NCBI GenBank assembly: GCA_036877525.1
Contig: JAZGTH010000062.1
Location: forward strand, 7,562,501 to 7,626,500
From: Chromobotia macracanthus
Taxonomy: Eukaryota > Chordata > Actinopteri > Cypriniformes > Botiidae
Direction of reading: 5' to 3'
Length of the DNA stretch: 64,000 bases
A program made the translations under genes and the position numbers. This document shows, one piece after another, positions 48,250 through 59,000 of this stretch. The notes below the pieces were generated by a model. The model made no database searches. It saw nothing but the letters and a program-made list of their open reading frames with translations, and was not told the DNA's origin. Every line of letters starts with the position of its first letter. Within the stretch, counting starts at the first letter, position 1.

Positions 48250-49506
48250 TTAGGTTTTGTCTATGTTCCTCTTCCTATAACCCAGCTGTCTCATCACCTC
48301 ACTGCAGTAAGCTTCAACCTGATTCACCTGCTCCACATTCAGCCTTTCTCTCCAGGCATATATAGCTTCCCTCGCATCTCTGGATGATATGAGGAAGGGT
48401 TTCTCTGAGGAATAGCCCTGTCCGCGGGTCATGTTCAGCACAAACTTTTCCATAGCTGGAGAGATGGTGAGGTTGGAGAAGCGGTAGATCCTCCGCAGCT
48501 CCTCCACAGGTCTCAGAACCAGATCTTCGTATCTGAGCTGAATGTAGTTTCTCCTCACCCACATCGGAGCGTTCATGACCAGCAGCATGTCATTCAGCCA
48601 GCTGTCGCATATTAACTCCATGGCGCTGGAGACGTAGTTTTCAGCTCGATTGACTCTGTTGCTGGGCGCCAGAAGGCGCTTGTATTTGTCCGCCTGCTTC
48701 TTGCTCCGCAGAACCTGTATGCTTTCCTTTACCAAAGCCAGTTTGGACTTCAGCCGAGAGTTGTGCACAGCCCTCGGATCGCGAAACAACTGGACGATCT
48801 GCAGGTTTAGGGCTGGATCCCGCATTAGAGGAACCAAAACACCCAAGTCTAAAACCCTCACGTCTTTAATGACCATCACCGGGTACTTTTTACACTCTCT
48901 CTCCAACTCTTTCAGATCTCTGGGGTGGCATTTGCCACAAACGTCTGGTTGAATCAACCCGATTTCGTGCTTTTTATACGTATTGCACAGCGGTTCCGAA
49001 CATATGACCTTGTTTGTTTTCCAGCCGAATATAACAGACGTGCTTATGTTGGAGGATCCTGCATAGAGACTCAACACGGAGAAATCGCATCTGAAAAGGG
49101 AGTTCATCATATCCCTGACCGCTCCCTGCAAACTCCCCGCATCTCCTGGATAAAGAGCCTGCCACATATTCCACATGGGCTCGTATAGATAAAACACATC
49201 TGGGTGCTGATTAAATAATTCTCCTAAAAAAGAAGAGCCGGTCCTCCAGGTTGCGTGCAGGTATATGTTTGTTCTGGACTGACTCCTGTTGCCGTAGTCC
49301 TCCATCTCCGTTGAGTTGTTCGCTTTGTCTCCGGTACTGCTCCACAAGGCGATGGTGCTCTCCAGATCGGGACACTTCTGTTGCCGAAATCCATCTTTAA
49401 CGTGAGGCGATTTGCTTCGGTAATCTAGCACATATGGAAAGAAAAGCAGAGCCAGGGAATATCCTAGAATTAAAATGACGTATTTTTTCTGAAGCCTCCT
49501 CTTCAT
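48250..49506 (-). CDS. chst7: Chst7: carbohydrate (GlcNAc/GalNAc) 6-O-sulfotransferase 7
   Basis: CHST7 is a Golgi type II membrane enzyme that moves sulfate from PAPS to the 6-OH of GalNAc in chondroitin and of GlcNAc. The 418-codon frame is intact and intronless, as in mammals (human 486 aa; the fish protein lacks Ala/Arg-rich insertions). Residues 9-28 form the signal-anchor (YVILILGYSLALLFFPYVLD) after a basic cytosolic tail. The 5'-phosphosulfate loop is TWRTGSSFLGE (86-96) and the 3'-phosphate motif FRDPRAVHNSR (241-251). HPDVFYLYEPMW and RLRYEDLV-like QLRYEDLV are family hallmarks. N-X-S/T sequons include N73, N153, N345 and N358. Synteny with slc9a7 separates it from chst2/4/5. Confidence 0.97.
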   Translation of the reverse strand: MKRRLQKKYVILILGYSLALLFFPYVLDYRSKSPHVKDGFRQQKCPDLESTIALWSSTGDKANNSTEMEDYGNRSQSRTNIYLHATWRTGSSFLGELFNQHPDVFYLYEPMWNMWQALYPGDAGSLQGAVRDMMNSLFRCDFSVLSLYAGSSNISTSVIFGWKTNKVICSEPLCNTYKKHEIGLIQPDVCGKCHPRDLKELERECKKYPVMVIKDVRVLDLGVLVPLMRDPALNLQIVQLFRDPRAVHNSRLKSKLALVKESIQVLRSKKQADKYKRLLAPSNRVNRAENYVSSAMELICDSWLNDMLLVMNAPMWVRRNYIQLRYEDLVLRPVEELRRIYRFSNLTISPAMEKFVLNMTRGQGYSSEKPFLISSRDAREAIYAWRERLNVEQVNQVEAYCSEVMRQLGYRKRNIDKT

Positions 49507-49668
49507 GGCCTCAGCGGGGACACGGGTGTGGATCTCGGATCTCGGCAGACAGCTCGACTCCAGATGAGTCGCTTCTCTCTGCGCGGCACTTCAGCCTGAA
49601 GTTTAAGAGGCGGAATCCGTTTCTGAATCTGCTTCTGTTCATACCCGTTTTTTGACAGCTCCCGCCTC

Positions 49669-49684
49669 CTACGTCACGATTGGC
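49669..49684 (-). promoter_or_regulatory. chst7: chst7 promoter core: CRE-like site and inverted CCAAT
   Basis: TACGTCAC (CRE/ATF type) directly abuts ATTGG (CCAAT on the minus strand), about 165-180 bp upstream of the chst7 start codon in a GC-rich leader. Confidence 0.4.
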
Positions 49685-49689
49685 TTGTG

Positions 49690-50782
49690 GAGGCGCTTTA
49701 TTATCAGCAGGGGTTGGACAGTTGAGAGATCATTCATACAGCCTTACCAATCACGGCAAAGACCGATAAAATGAAGGCGGGACTTCTCAAAGTGGTGGAA
49801 AAAGCAAACAAGCTTTGACTGCCTACCAAAGAGCGCAAATCATGACAACTTGTACAAAAGGATAATCAATAATCATAATGATAACACGGACGAATACTGT
49901 TACATATAACATTATTCATATATAAATATATTATATTTTTATGTTGTCTGTGAGGTGTTTTTAATATGCTTTAAGACAAACCATGTGCAAGTTTAGTGAA
50001 TACTATTGCTAAGTATTAAATGTGGTTTGAAACCGCCTGATTGTTTTCTACAGTATGTCACAAGCATTTTACCAATCCAGTTAAGGCGTAGACAGAATGT
50101 ATAGACCTCTATCACAGCGGAATCGAAAGCCGGAAGTGTTCGTCTAAGCAGCGTATCGATTCGTCAAGTTTGGCTAGCGAACAGTGGCGCTGGTACATCG
50201 GATGACATCCTCTCTGTTGACGTTGCTAAATTTGGTCAAGAATAAATGGTTCGCTTGGTGTAAGCATACCAAAGTGAAGCTAGACAAGGCATGCAAGTTC
50301 TTTGCCTAAAAGTTTATTTTTAACTCAAGTCAATTACAATGTTAACATATTCTGGTTGCTAGTTATCCTGTTAACCTTTGATTATTACTAAGAGAGACGC
50401 TTTGCTACGAATTATGTTTAACATTGACCATCTACAACAGTATGTCGATTTACAGAATTTGAGCAGATGAATGCTGATACAAGCCTACTCATGTCATGTT
50501 ATCAGTCGTTAATAATCAAGACTAACTTTTAGCAGGATGTGTTAGCAGTTACCAGTAGGCTGTGATCATTTCTTTTGTGATAAAATGACAAGTTGGCTTT
50601 ATGCCGTATTAGTCTCACCCATGCTTTCATAAGTTATTTCTGTGTGGGTAAATCATGAAAACTCAGATATGGGTGATGTTTAGAATTACAGAAGCCCAGC
50701 ACTGCAATAAGGCCTGTGAAAGGATTTCGCCATTAGTTTGACTGCGTTGCTATGGTACCGGAAGTAGCGACACACTGCTTCA
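49690..50782. other. Intergenic spacer upstream of chst7
   Basis: No gene seen. A CpG-containing patch (50100-50230, with AAGCCGGAAGTGTTCG and AGCGTATCGATTCG) may be a decayed repeat or a distal promoter element; I cannot assign it. Confidence 0.35.
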
Positions 50783-53015
50783 CTTCTTCTTTTTCGGGTT
50801 TAATGGCGGTTGGCAACTTACAAACTTAACAAAAAAAAAACAATTTTTATACTATTTTCTTTCACTTAATTCAGTATTTTTTAAAAATAATTTATTAAAA
50901 GATTATGAACTTTTCCAGATGTTTTCCCTAGCAGATGCACTAGTGTCAATGTCTTGTTCTCCAATTTGCTATATTAACACTGTGCTTTCTTCCTCATACC
51001 CTCTGCAGTCTAACAATACATGCTTCACCGTCTTTGGTTCATTGCAATGGGTGCATAGTCCTGTTGGGTGTTTTCCTGTTCTATGTAGTGTTGAATTTAG
51101 ACCTGCGTGACTATTAGACTATTCTGAGGCGTGAAACTAACATCTCTTCCCTTGGGTTTCTGCCCTGTCCTATACATATGGCCATCTGTTTTTGTATATT
51201 GTATAAATGATGTCCTGTGTCTGCTGTATCCCAGTATTCTTGCCATGTTTTATTTGCGTGTTCCCTTATGATGATTTTAATCTCATTCCTGCGTAGTGAA
51301 ATTTGCATATCAGCTATTTCATGTTTTATTTAACTCTTTGCTAGGATGTCAACAGTCTCATTTTTCTCCACCCCTACATGGGCAGAAATCCAAAAGAAGA
51401 AGCTGTCCAACCCTCTAATATGGAGTGTGAGTAACAGATGGAGTATTTGATAAAATTATATCTGGTCTACACAATGATTTCCCAGATTGAATGCTTGACA
51501 GTGCAGATAAACTGTCTGAAGGTATGTCAACATTTTGATCCTGATTGTTTTCTTCTAACCACTGTAATGCCATTAAAATTGCTATTAACTCTACAGTGTA
51601 TACTGATAGATGATCAGTTGTCCTTTTTTTGACTGCTACTTTATTATGAGGGACGAAAAAACACCTGTTTCTGGATGCTTTGCCCCATACGAGAATATAA
51701 ATAGTCTGTCTTGATACTGATTTACATAGTCTTTAACTATTACCCATTGTGGTATTATTTCTGACCTTTCCTTTAACATTTGTTGTAAACCTGTGTCTAC
51801 AGACGGCATTATAAATGTCCAGGGTGGTACTGTTGGTATTGTCACAGTTGGGCTTATTTGTAATTGATTAAGACCTGCTGTTTGTGCCTTAACATTCCCT
51901 ATCCATCCACAACAAAGCAAAAATGGCTTCTGTCATGTTCTGAGCATTCTTGTAGAATGCTCTTTGTTTGGTAAACTCTATTATGTCCCTGTAAATTAGT
52001 CCAGTATGCCAACATGATCTTAAATCTCCTGATGTGTAACAGCATCCCTTCCGGTGACTGGTGATGATTCAGATGTACAGATCCGGAGTGCCTGTGTCTG
52101 TTCCACATCAAGCTTTTTAAGGTGATTCTGATGCTGAAATATATGCTAGACAGCCATAATCAGAGGCATTTCTCATAAGAGCCTGATAGATGTTTATTAG
52201 CGATGTTCTACTTACTCGCCAGTCTCGCTCTGACAGACACCTCAAAACATTATTAATCTTTTTACATTTATCTTTTACTTTGTCAATATGTTGACACCAA
52301 GTTTACTTCTCATTAAAGAGTATTCCTAAGAATCTCACAACCCTAATCTGCTCAAGATGTTGTCCATACAATTTAAAAGAGAAACTGTTTCATAGCATTT
52401 AGAGAAGTATATTACTTGTGTTTTTGAAATTGAAAGTTTGAATCCCCATTTATATGTCCATTGCTCTACTTTCTATATTGCAGAAAGTTCTTTCTTAAAA
52501 ACTCTATATTTCAACCCCTAACCCATAATGCTCCATTGTCTGCATAAAGTGACCTTTACTTTCTATATAGTGATTTAATCTATCTGTAACCAACTTTCCA
52601 TGGTTTTTTCGTAATTGTTAAAGCAATATTTCCCTGCTCTTTTTAATTCAAACTGACTAAAAAGCAGGTCTAGGTCTTCCCCGATGTAATCCTTCTTTTT
52701 GTAATCTCAGGGTTTAGAGTAAGCCTCTGATCTTTATATTGTTTGGCTGTTGTGGATACATTTTCAGAACTGTGTATTTTCACAAATAATTTTACCAAAA
52801 CCTCTGCTTTTTCTGCATTACTAATTGTGACCTTTTTGTTGCTGCATAGCACTGGCATTTTAACATTATAACCTATTCCACTCCTTATTGTTCTCCATAT
52901 ATCTGACAGCATATAGAGTTTCTCTTTCACTTGTATTACAGAACTGTCTCCAATAAATGCGTTTGGCTGATCTACTGCTTCATTTACCAAAAGTAGGAAG
53001 TGATAAAGGTCTATT
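50783..53015 (-). mobile_element. Inactivated I-like LINE retrotransposon (5'-truncated, internally deleted)
   Basis: It reads on the minus strand. A region between endonuclease and reverse transcriptase is open at 52990-52670 (KAEVLVKLFVKIHSSENVS). Reverse transcriptase pieces follow: LYAD-N-GALW near 52545-52530, KWGFKLS near 52460-52420, then the thumb region around 52345-52140. LHIRRFKIMLAYWTNLQGH follows at about 52050-52000. An RNase H domain (about 51900-51340) contains AVELIA-like VELIAILMALQWLEEN and an ISAHVGVEKNE stretch. The 3' end carries CCAACCGCCATTAAACCCGA and a short GAA-repeat tail (50783-50795). Frames shift and stop many times. The catalytic YADD is YADN, and most of the palm is missing. 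RNase H after RT points to the I clade. It cannot be active. Confidence 0.75.
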
Positions 53016-53734
53016 GGGTTGTCTGAGTTGGTGCAATTGAGTGGAGGCGGGGACTAGTTTGCATATTTATGGCTCCGCATGTACCAAAAGAAGCAACATA
53101 AAATCAAGATATTTTAAAGCATGAAGAAATTACTTTCAGTAATTGAGTTTTCGATACGTTTTAAAATGATCGACTACAGGGTAACTTGTATAATCATGAA
53201 ACCACGTATCATGTGGATCAAAAGTAATTCTCTACAGATGAGAAGGTGACTCTATCAGCTGTGCTTGAACATTAAGCCCCATCTGGTTTAGATCACGATG
53301 CTCCACAGGGTTTTCTGCTTTGAAGTGGCTGAGGTCCCGTCTAAACCTCACATCTGCTCAACACCCTCTACAACACCATAATAAATGGGCGATGCATCTG
53401 AGCAGTCTGTGTCTATGTTCAGCTTTGAGCAGTGGGTATTTGACTTTATAAATGTGTAATTGTACTTTTTCTTATAAAATGTATAATTTCAACATTCGAA
53501 AATGGTGTTCCATTTTTTGCACTTACTATCAGGTGGCACTTTTTTTTTGCCTGTGAGTAGAAACGGTGTGGCCATATCTTGAAATAGCAGATGAATGGAT
53601 TGTCTACAATTGTGACATTTATTTGACCCTGCCAAAGAATCTGTAATTCAGAGGTATAAAGAACAACACACTGTCTGAGATGTGGTTTTGCATAACCGTT
53701 GCATAATGTGCCTAAGTCATGCATGATGGTGTGC

Positions 53735-55190
53735 ATTAGGAGAGGGAATGTCCCAGTAAATCACAGAAACTTCTGGTACACTACACACTGTATTGTATGT
53801 CTGAGATGGTGAAGAGAGGAGAGGCTGAGTAACACAGACAGTGGGAGCTCTGGAGCAGAGCAGGCCTCCAGCAGCAGACAGCACACCATGATGTCCTTCC
53901 TCAAGCCTGCAAATCCATACACCTGCTGAAAACCTAGACTGCAAGCAAATAGAACATTTAATTGTCTTAGTGTTTCCCACACGTTCCTCTACAGATGCTG
54001 AAAGAAAAAGTGTAATGCATGTTTCCTCTTGCAGGCTATATTTAGAACAAAATGACTTCCATGAGAAATTCTCTGGTGGCAGTGTGAATTTGGACCGTTC
54101 ATCCAAAATTGCCATGGGTCAGACATTCAGGCTCACATTGCGTGGCCTGAATGTGCCAACATATCGGAAGGAGGTATACTGAATGTTGTGGGAACCTCAT
54201 GAGAACCTTGAAGAAAGACTACAAGTGAGATCCTGCAGAAACATCCTTGGTGTCTGAACCTCACAATGGAGCATTTCTAATTAAATGTTTCTGTTTATTA
54301 TTTCAGATTGTTAGGATTCTTGCAGGCCATGAGGAACTACTTCCTGTTGGAGGCAGGAGACACTATGTATGATTTCTACAGGTTCTGGAGACAAAGTTCT
54401 GGAGAAAGTTGGCAGCATCTGGCGTTCCCTTATCGTGCAGCTGCAAGAGCTTGTCGGACAGCGCCACCCAGAGGACATCAGCAGGTTCTGCTCCATAGCT
54501 GATAATTCAGTTCTGGAAACCCTGTGGTTTACCTCCTAAACCCATTACCACTTAATATACTCCTTTTATGTGGCTTACTTTGTCTTTGTCACAACAGTTC
54601 TTGAAACCCTTGACCCTACAAGAACAAAACAGCCTGTGAATAACCTTGATGGTGTCACACTGAGTTTTATGGTTGTATAACTTTTATAGCGTTTTTTGCA
54701 TTTATTTGACTTATGCAAAACATGTTTGTTTTGCTTTTGGGGTTTTACAGTCATATATTAATAATACATTTTTCTTTACACGTCTCTCTTCAGGTTATAT
54801 TAAAACCTGGTTATTAAAAAAATATTTTTGGGTATGTAAACCCAAAAATCTATAAATCCAGATTCTGTAAATCCATTGCAACTCTTGATTTAGCTGCCAT
54901 GGGTTGTCTTTGTATTTTGTAGTTTCCATGTGATACAAAAACTCTTAATTTGCAGTACCGACTGATCAGAATGGTATACAGTTTACCAGCATACAGGATC
55001 TCAAAACAGAATCTTCCCATAGATTTGACTGTAGCCGCTAAGAAGCTAGAAACAAGCCAGTCTGAGAAGAGCACAACTAAAGAGCCCGTAAACCAGCAGG
55101 TTCACAGGATGTTTCTCCTAAAGGTTGAACTCAGGCACTTTGTCAACAGTGCCTTTTAGTTCTGCACATCTATATTATGACATGGGTAGG
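53735..55190 (+). pseudogene. tubgcp5: tubgcp5 relic (gamma-tubulin complex component 5), decayed
   Basis: Fragments match human GCP5 in collinear order. At 53735: GNVPVNHRNFWY, then (frame changed) YTLYCMSE, then SSSRQHTMMSFLKP and SIHLLK followed by a stop. At about 53993: DAERKS. 54035-54224: YLEQNDFHEKFSGG to CCGNLMRTLKKDY, with a GTGAGA donor. 54307-54500: LGFLQAMRNYFLLEAGDTMY then VQLQELVGQRHPED. 54598-54674: LDGVTLSF. 54953-55190: EPVNQQVHRMFLLKVELRHF then LHIYIMTW. Lesions: a frameshift near 53780, a stop near 53935, an extra G near 54168, a frameshift near 54380 and another near 55158. An exon is missing between DAERKS and YLEQ, and the whole N-terminal half and C-terminus are not found. 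GCP5 normally seeds gamma-tubulin ring complexes. It lies just upstream of cyfip1 on the same strand, as in human 15q11.2. Confidence 0.88.
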
Positions 55191-55642
55191 TGGTGCATGA
55201 AGTATGAAAATCATAGATCATAGTGTATAAGATGTTGTGTATAAGATTTTCTGTTTAGTTCTGCTTTAACATCTTATGTTATTAATCATATTACATATTA
55301 TACATTGTTTTCCCCAAGAGGGTTGGCCTAGTTTTTGCTTTGAAACAGACTTATTTTGATGCATTCATTCTGGTTACTGTGTCTTTGCTGCTCAGTTTTA
55401 TCAAGTAGGCCATCATAAAAGTGCTGAATTTATGATCTTGCAAATCAATGCCAGGCTGGTTTTGGGGCCTGGAAGTAAGTTCAGATGTTCTAGTGTAGTC
55501 ACATGTTGTTACCTTGCAGTTTTTACTTCTTGTTTGATCAGGTTTCATTTCCCGTTTAACTTTTAATTTTTTCCATTTCTTTTGAATTTTACAATTCCTT
55601 AAATATGTTGCTTTCCTCCCTCAGAACTGAGTTGTATTACAA

Positions 55643-55770
55643 ACACTTATGCATTTGGCAGATGCTTTCATCCAAAGTAGTTTACATTTCATTATGCCTT
55701 ACACATTATGTGCATTCCCTGGGGAATAAAACCCATGACCTTGGCGTTGCGAGCACCATGCTCTATCAGT
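55643..55770 (-). repeat. Decayed tRNA-derived SINE
   Basis: The minus strand carries GATAGAGCATGGTGCTCGCA, GGTCATGGGTTTTATTCCCC and a body relic ACTTTGGATGAAAGCATCTG. It is an older, more diverged copy of the first SINE family. Confidence 0.6.
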
Positions 55771-56059
55771 AATATCAGTAAAATCAGTGGCAACAGAAAG
55801 TCAATGTGTAGGTTATCTAAATGTGATGTGTGTTCAACAATAAATAACATCCTAACTCAAAGAACGCAAATGTAAATACTGTACATAATATAATCTCACC
55901 TTTTAAATTGCAGACTACATTTATATGCTGTTTAAACTTGTATTTGTATGTGTTGTATTTGTTTAATGCTATTTTTCATTGTGCTGAATGGAAAGTTGCA
56001 CATATTAAACTTACTCTGACTTTGAAATATAATGCTGCCTTGTTCTTTTTAAAAATAAA

Positions 56060-56060
56060 C

Positions 56061-56131
<71 letters not shown>
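56060..56131 (+). repeat. Compound microsatellite (AT)n(AG)n(GATA)n
   Basis: About nine AT units, six AG units and ten GATA units run on directly, about 250 bp upstream of the cyfip1 CpG-rich region. Confidence 0.95.
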
Positions 56132-56132
<1 letters not shown>

Positions 56133-56379
56133 TCCCTGTCAAAGTTCAGCACCACTCATTCTTTATTATTAGTTTTCTCCACATTTTAGAATGTTAGTAA
56201 ACTTCTCAAAACTAGTAAATAAGACAAATGTAATGATAGGAATAATGCTGTGACAATAAAAATCCCCAAAAAAATCAAAACTATATTTATAATCTTCAGA
56301 GTAGTCGCCTACATCTCACATCTGATAACACATGATAGAAACAACAGGCCCATTTCCAAAGTCTGAACCCGGAGCCACT

Positions 56380-56709
56380 CCCCTCAGAGAGTTCAGCGTG
56401 TCAATGAGCAAATCTGATCCTGAACGCCCCCTGCCGGCGTGTTCGCGCTACCGCGTCGCTGAAGTTTCCTGTTGAATTTCCATGTAGAGCTCTACAGGAA
56501 CTCCATCTCGAGCTCTGCGGCGGCGACAACGTTCACCGCTGGCAGGATCCCTCCACAAACTCCCTCAACCGCTCCAAACCGACGAAGATCATCCACCAAA
56601 ACCGACTTCACCAGTTCACTGTCGGCCTCCGCAGACCTCGAAATCACTCCGAAAAATGCGCGTTTGAGTAGCTGGAGCAGATAGTTCGTCCTGGAAGACT
56701 AAAGTACGG
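56380..56709 (+). promoter_or_regulatory. cyfip1: cyfip1 CpG-rich promoter and candidate noncoding exon 1
   Basis: This is the only strongly CpG-rich patch in the right third of the window (CCTGCCGGCGTGTTCGCGCT, TGCGGCGGCGACAACG, ACCTCGAAATCACTCCG). A good donor GTGAGC follows at 56710 (AAGTACGG|GTGAGC). The first coding exon's acceptor is at 62362, giving an intron 1 of about 5.65 kb. The transcription start is not fixed by sequence. An open frame through it lacks family similarity. Confidence 0.6.
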
Positions 56710-56960
56710 GTGAGCGGAACGTGACTTACTTTCATTCTGGGTGTTGTCTTTTCTCAGTGAGGGCCTTTGTTGTGAGTTTATAATGAGAGGATTTCGAGTA
56801 GTTACGTTTGAAGGTTTAGCGTTTAGTAGGTGTGAAACTGAAGCGGATAAGAGGTTGAAATTCCTTTGAGTTGTTTTAAGTTTCAGGTTGTGGGGGAAGG
56901 TGGGCCTGTGCGCACGTCTGGGCGTGAGTAAACGCAAGACGCCACAGACCGGAGCGCTCC

Positions 56961-57037
56961 CTTTATTTAAACCAAGAGTTTATTTAAACTTGATTTAAAC
57001 CAAGAGTTTATTTAAACCAGGAGTTTATTTAAACCAG
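56961..57037 (+). repeat. Minisatellite, units of TTTATTTAAACCAAGAG type
   Basis: Four to five imperfect units of about 17-18 bp, with variants ACTTG, CAAGAG and CAGGAG, at the start of cyfip1 intron 1. Confidence 0.75.
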
Positions 57038-58330
57038 CAGCTTAGTTTCTTAATAAAAGAGCGTTGTAGTTTGTCGCGTCTAGTGTAGTGGTGTTTACTG
57101 AACCAGTAAACGCAGGTTTACTGAAACTGCATGTTATGTCTTGTATGTTTTAGAGGCATGACATTTTAGAATTCATTTTAATCAGTCATATTTATTTTTT
57201 TATGATTTTCTTTATTCCTTGTTTTCTTTGCATGCGTGTCTGTCTATCTATTAGAATTCCTATAATTGTTTTTTAAAGGTTTTTTTTTTACAACAAGGGT
57301 AATTATTTGAAATAAAAGATATGGCTCAGATTTTATGTTTTTTGAGTAACCTTAAATCAACCTAAAGTAACCAACCTTTGTTCATCTAAAACACTTCTGG
57401 TTTGTTTTGTGAATAGTGATTAAGACTGAACATGGATTAAACAGCAGGGGTTTAAAATCCCTTTAGTCTAGAACTGAGCTTAGTCTATATCTGTAATACC
57501 ACCTCTGTGGCATCAGTCCCCTTTCCCCCCCTCTAATCCAGTTTATGTATGGACTGAAAATGGATCAGAATGAAGACAACATTCACAGCTGTCTCTGTTT
57601 GCTGGAGGTCAGTGGGGTTGTTGGATGTCCATGCAGGACATTTATGTAGCCCACACCTCTATAAGATGCTGATGATGCTTTAGGAAGTTGCTTGTTTCTC
57701 TGTGGCAGCCTGAGTGAACTTTATGATTTAACAAATCATGTAAAACAAACTGGCTTTGAAAGATCCAGCCAGACACAGTTGGTGGAGGCTTTAATTGTAC
57801 TTAAATGCGTTAAATGTACTTAATGCAACAAACATCGTAATGTTAGTTGTCACATGGCATTTGCAAAATCTGCATTGCTGACGTTGTGTTTCTCTGCAGG
57901 GCAGAGTGTGATGTGTCATTGTGTGAGAGCCAGGGGAATGTTTGAGTGAAAACCGGTGCTGGGTTCATGTTGTCAATAGTGTGCCATCACAGCTGCTATG
58001 AAAGGAAGATGTGAGTGCCAGCACGCTTAAAAAGACTCTCACATGCCACAGGTGTTGATGGTACTAAAAGGTCTTAGAAACAGCAAAACATCAAGAAACC
58101 TGCTGGTCTATAGCCAGAGTTGAGGTTGCATTAGATTTGTATGGTCTGATAAGTCAGTAGTTGTAAGAACAAGTGAGCATCCTCTATTACTGATGTAAAG
58201 GAGTTACTGTAGGTAGTTTAAGCTCAAGAGAGTGTTGTGAGAGTAAAAGAGCTCCGGGCACATGGACAGATTGTGGCAGATGGACTGACAGACAGACAAA
58301 GAGACTGGAGAAGATAGACTCCAGTTAGAC

Positions 58331-58440
58331 AGACTGGGACGGATGGATGGATGGATGGATGGACGGATGGACAGACAGACAGACAGGGGCAGACGGACGG
58401 ACGGACGGATGGACGGTAGATGGACAGACAGACAGACAGG
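58331..58440 (+). repeat. Complex GGAT/GACA/GACG tetranucleotide array
   Basis: Blocks of GGAT, CAGA and GACG tetranucleotides are arranged in a repeating higher-order pattern (GGAT run, CAGA run, GACG run, CAGA run), flanked by related single units from 58265. Long open frames across it on the minus strand (Ser/Pro/Cys repeats) are artefacts of the repeat. Confidence 0.9.
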
Positions 58441-58674
58441 CTGGTGCAGATGGGTAGTTGTAGAGAAGTTGTGCAGTGTCTGGAATGTTTGTCCTGGTCT
58501 GTTTCTAACATCAGTCACAAGTGATTGATGTTAATACCATTTGGTCTGGTGGGGTCTCTGGGCTCCAGAAAATTCATCCTGTCCCCAGTTCACACTGTTA
58601 GTTGAGCCATCAGTTATCGGACAGCCCAAATATAAAATGTAAATGTTCAATTGATTCAAAATATTAAATATTCT

Positions 58675-58975
58675 GATGGCATTGCTGGAAGTCTTTACCC
58701 TCTTCTGGAAGTCAGCCTAAGCTCAACGATCACTGCTGAGTCTAGATATGTACCTCTAACATCCACAGCATTTTTAGAATCTGCAGTATTTATCTGACTC
58801 CAGTTTACTTTTGTTTACATGTTCTAATCTAGAGCGGTCCAGCTCCACAAGGGACAGTTCACCCTGAAATAAAAATCTTCCCTCATTTACTCATCCTCAT
58901 GTCATTCCAAACCTGTGTGACTTTTTTGCTTCTGAGGAACACAAAAGATATTTAGGAGTATGTTAGAAACCACAC
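58675..58975 (+). repeat. Direct duplication, copy 1 (cyfip1 intron 1)
   Basis: About 300 bp is nearly identical to 61139-61447. It starts GATGGCATTGCTGGAAGTC, includes GAGCGGTCCAGCTCCAC and runs into the left half of a family B element. Confidence 0.85.
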
Positions 58976-59000
58976 GATTTCTAATTTTATTTTTTTTAAA
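58850..59000 (+). repeat. Family B element, left half only
   Basis: GGGACAGTTCACCCTGAAAT and TCCTCATGTCATTCCAAACC mark the left arm; the right arm is absent. It is truncated inside duplication copy 1. Confidence 0.6.

Larger units (their letters stand above)
55191..56379. other. Spacer between the tubgcp5 relic and cyfip1
   Basis: No coding sequence recognised, including no trace of the last tubgcp5 exons. It holds a decayed SINE and a compound microsatellite. Confidence 0.45.

Noticed and set aside
48650..49188. Plus-strand open frames of 87-100 codons antisense to chst7
   Set aside because: They are shadows created by the codon bias of chst7.
51636..52990. Several open frames of 70-106 codons on the minus strand
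   Set aside because: They are fragments of one broken LINE (reverse transcriptase and RNase H pieces), not host genes.
53446..53736. 96-codon minus-strand open frame
   Set aside because: No recognised similarity and no splice context; the plus strand just right of it carries the tubgcp5 relic.
56472..56684. 70-codon plus-strand frame rich in Ser/Thr/Arg in the cyfip1 CpG-rich region
   Set aside because: It lies in the probable noncoding first exon, is compositionally CpG-driven and does not join to the CYFIP1 start, which is at 62367.
58204..58518. Long overlapping open frames rich in Ser, Pro, Cys or Asp/Met on both strands
   Set aside because: They are translations of the tetranucleotide array and have no protein character.
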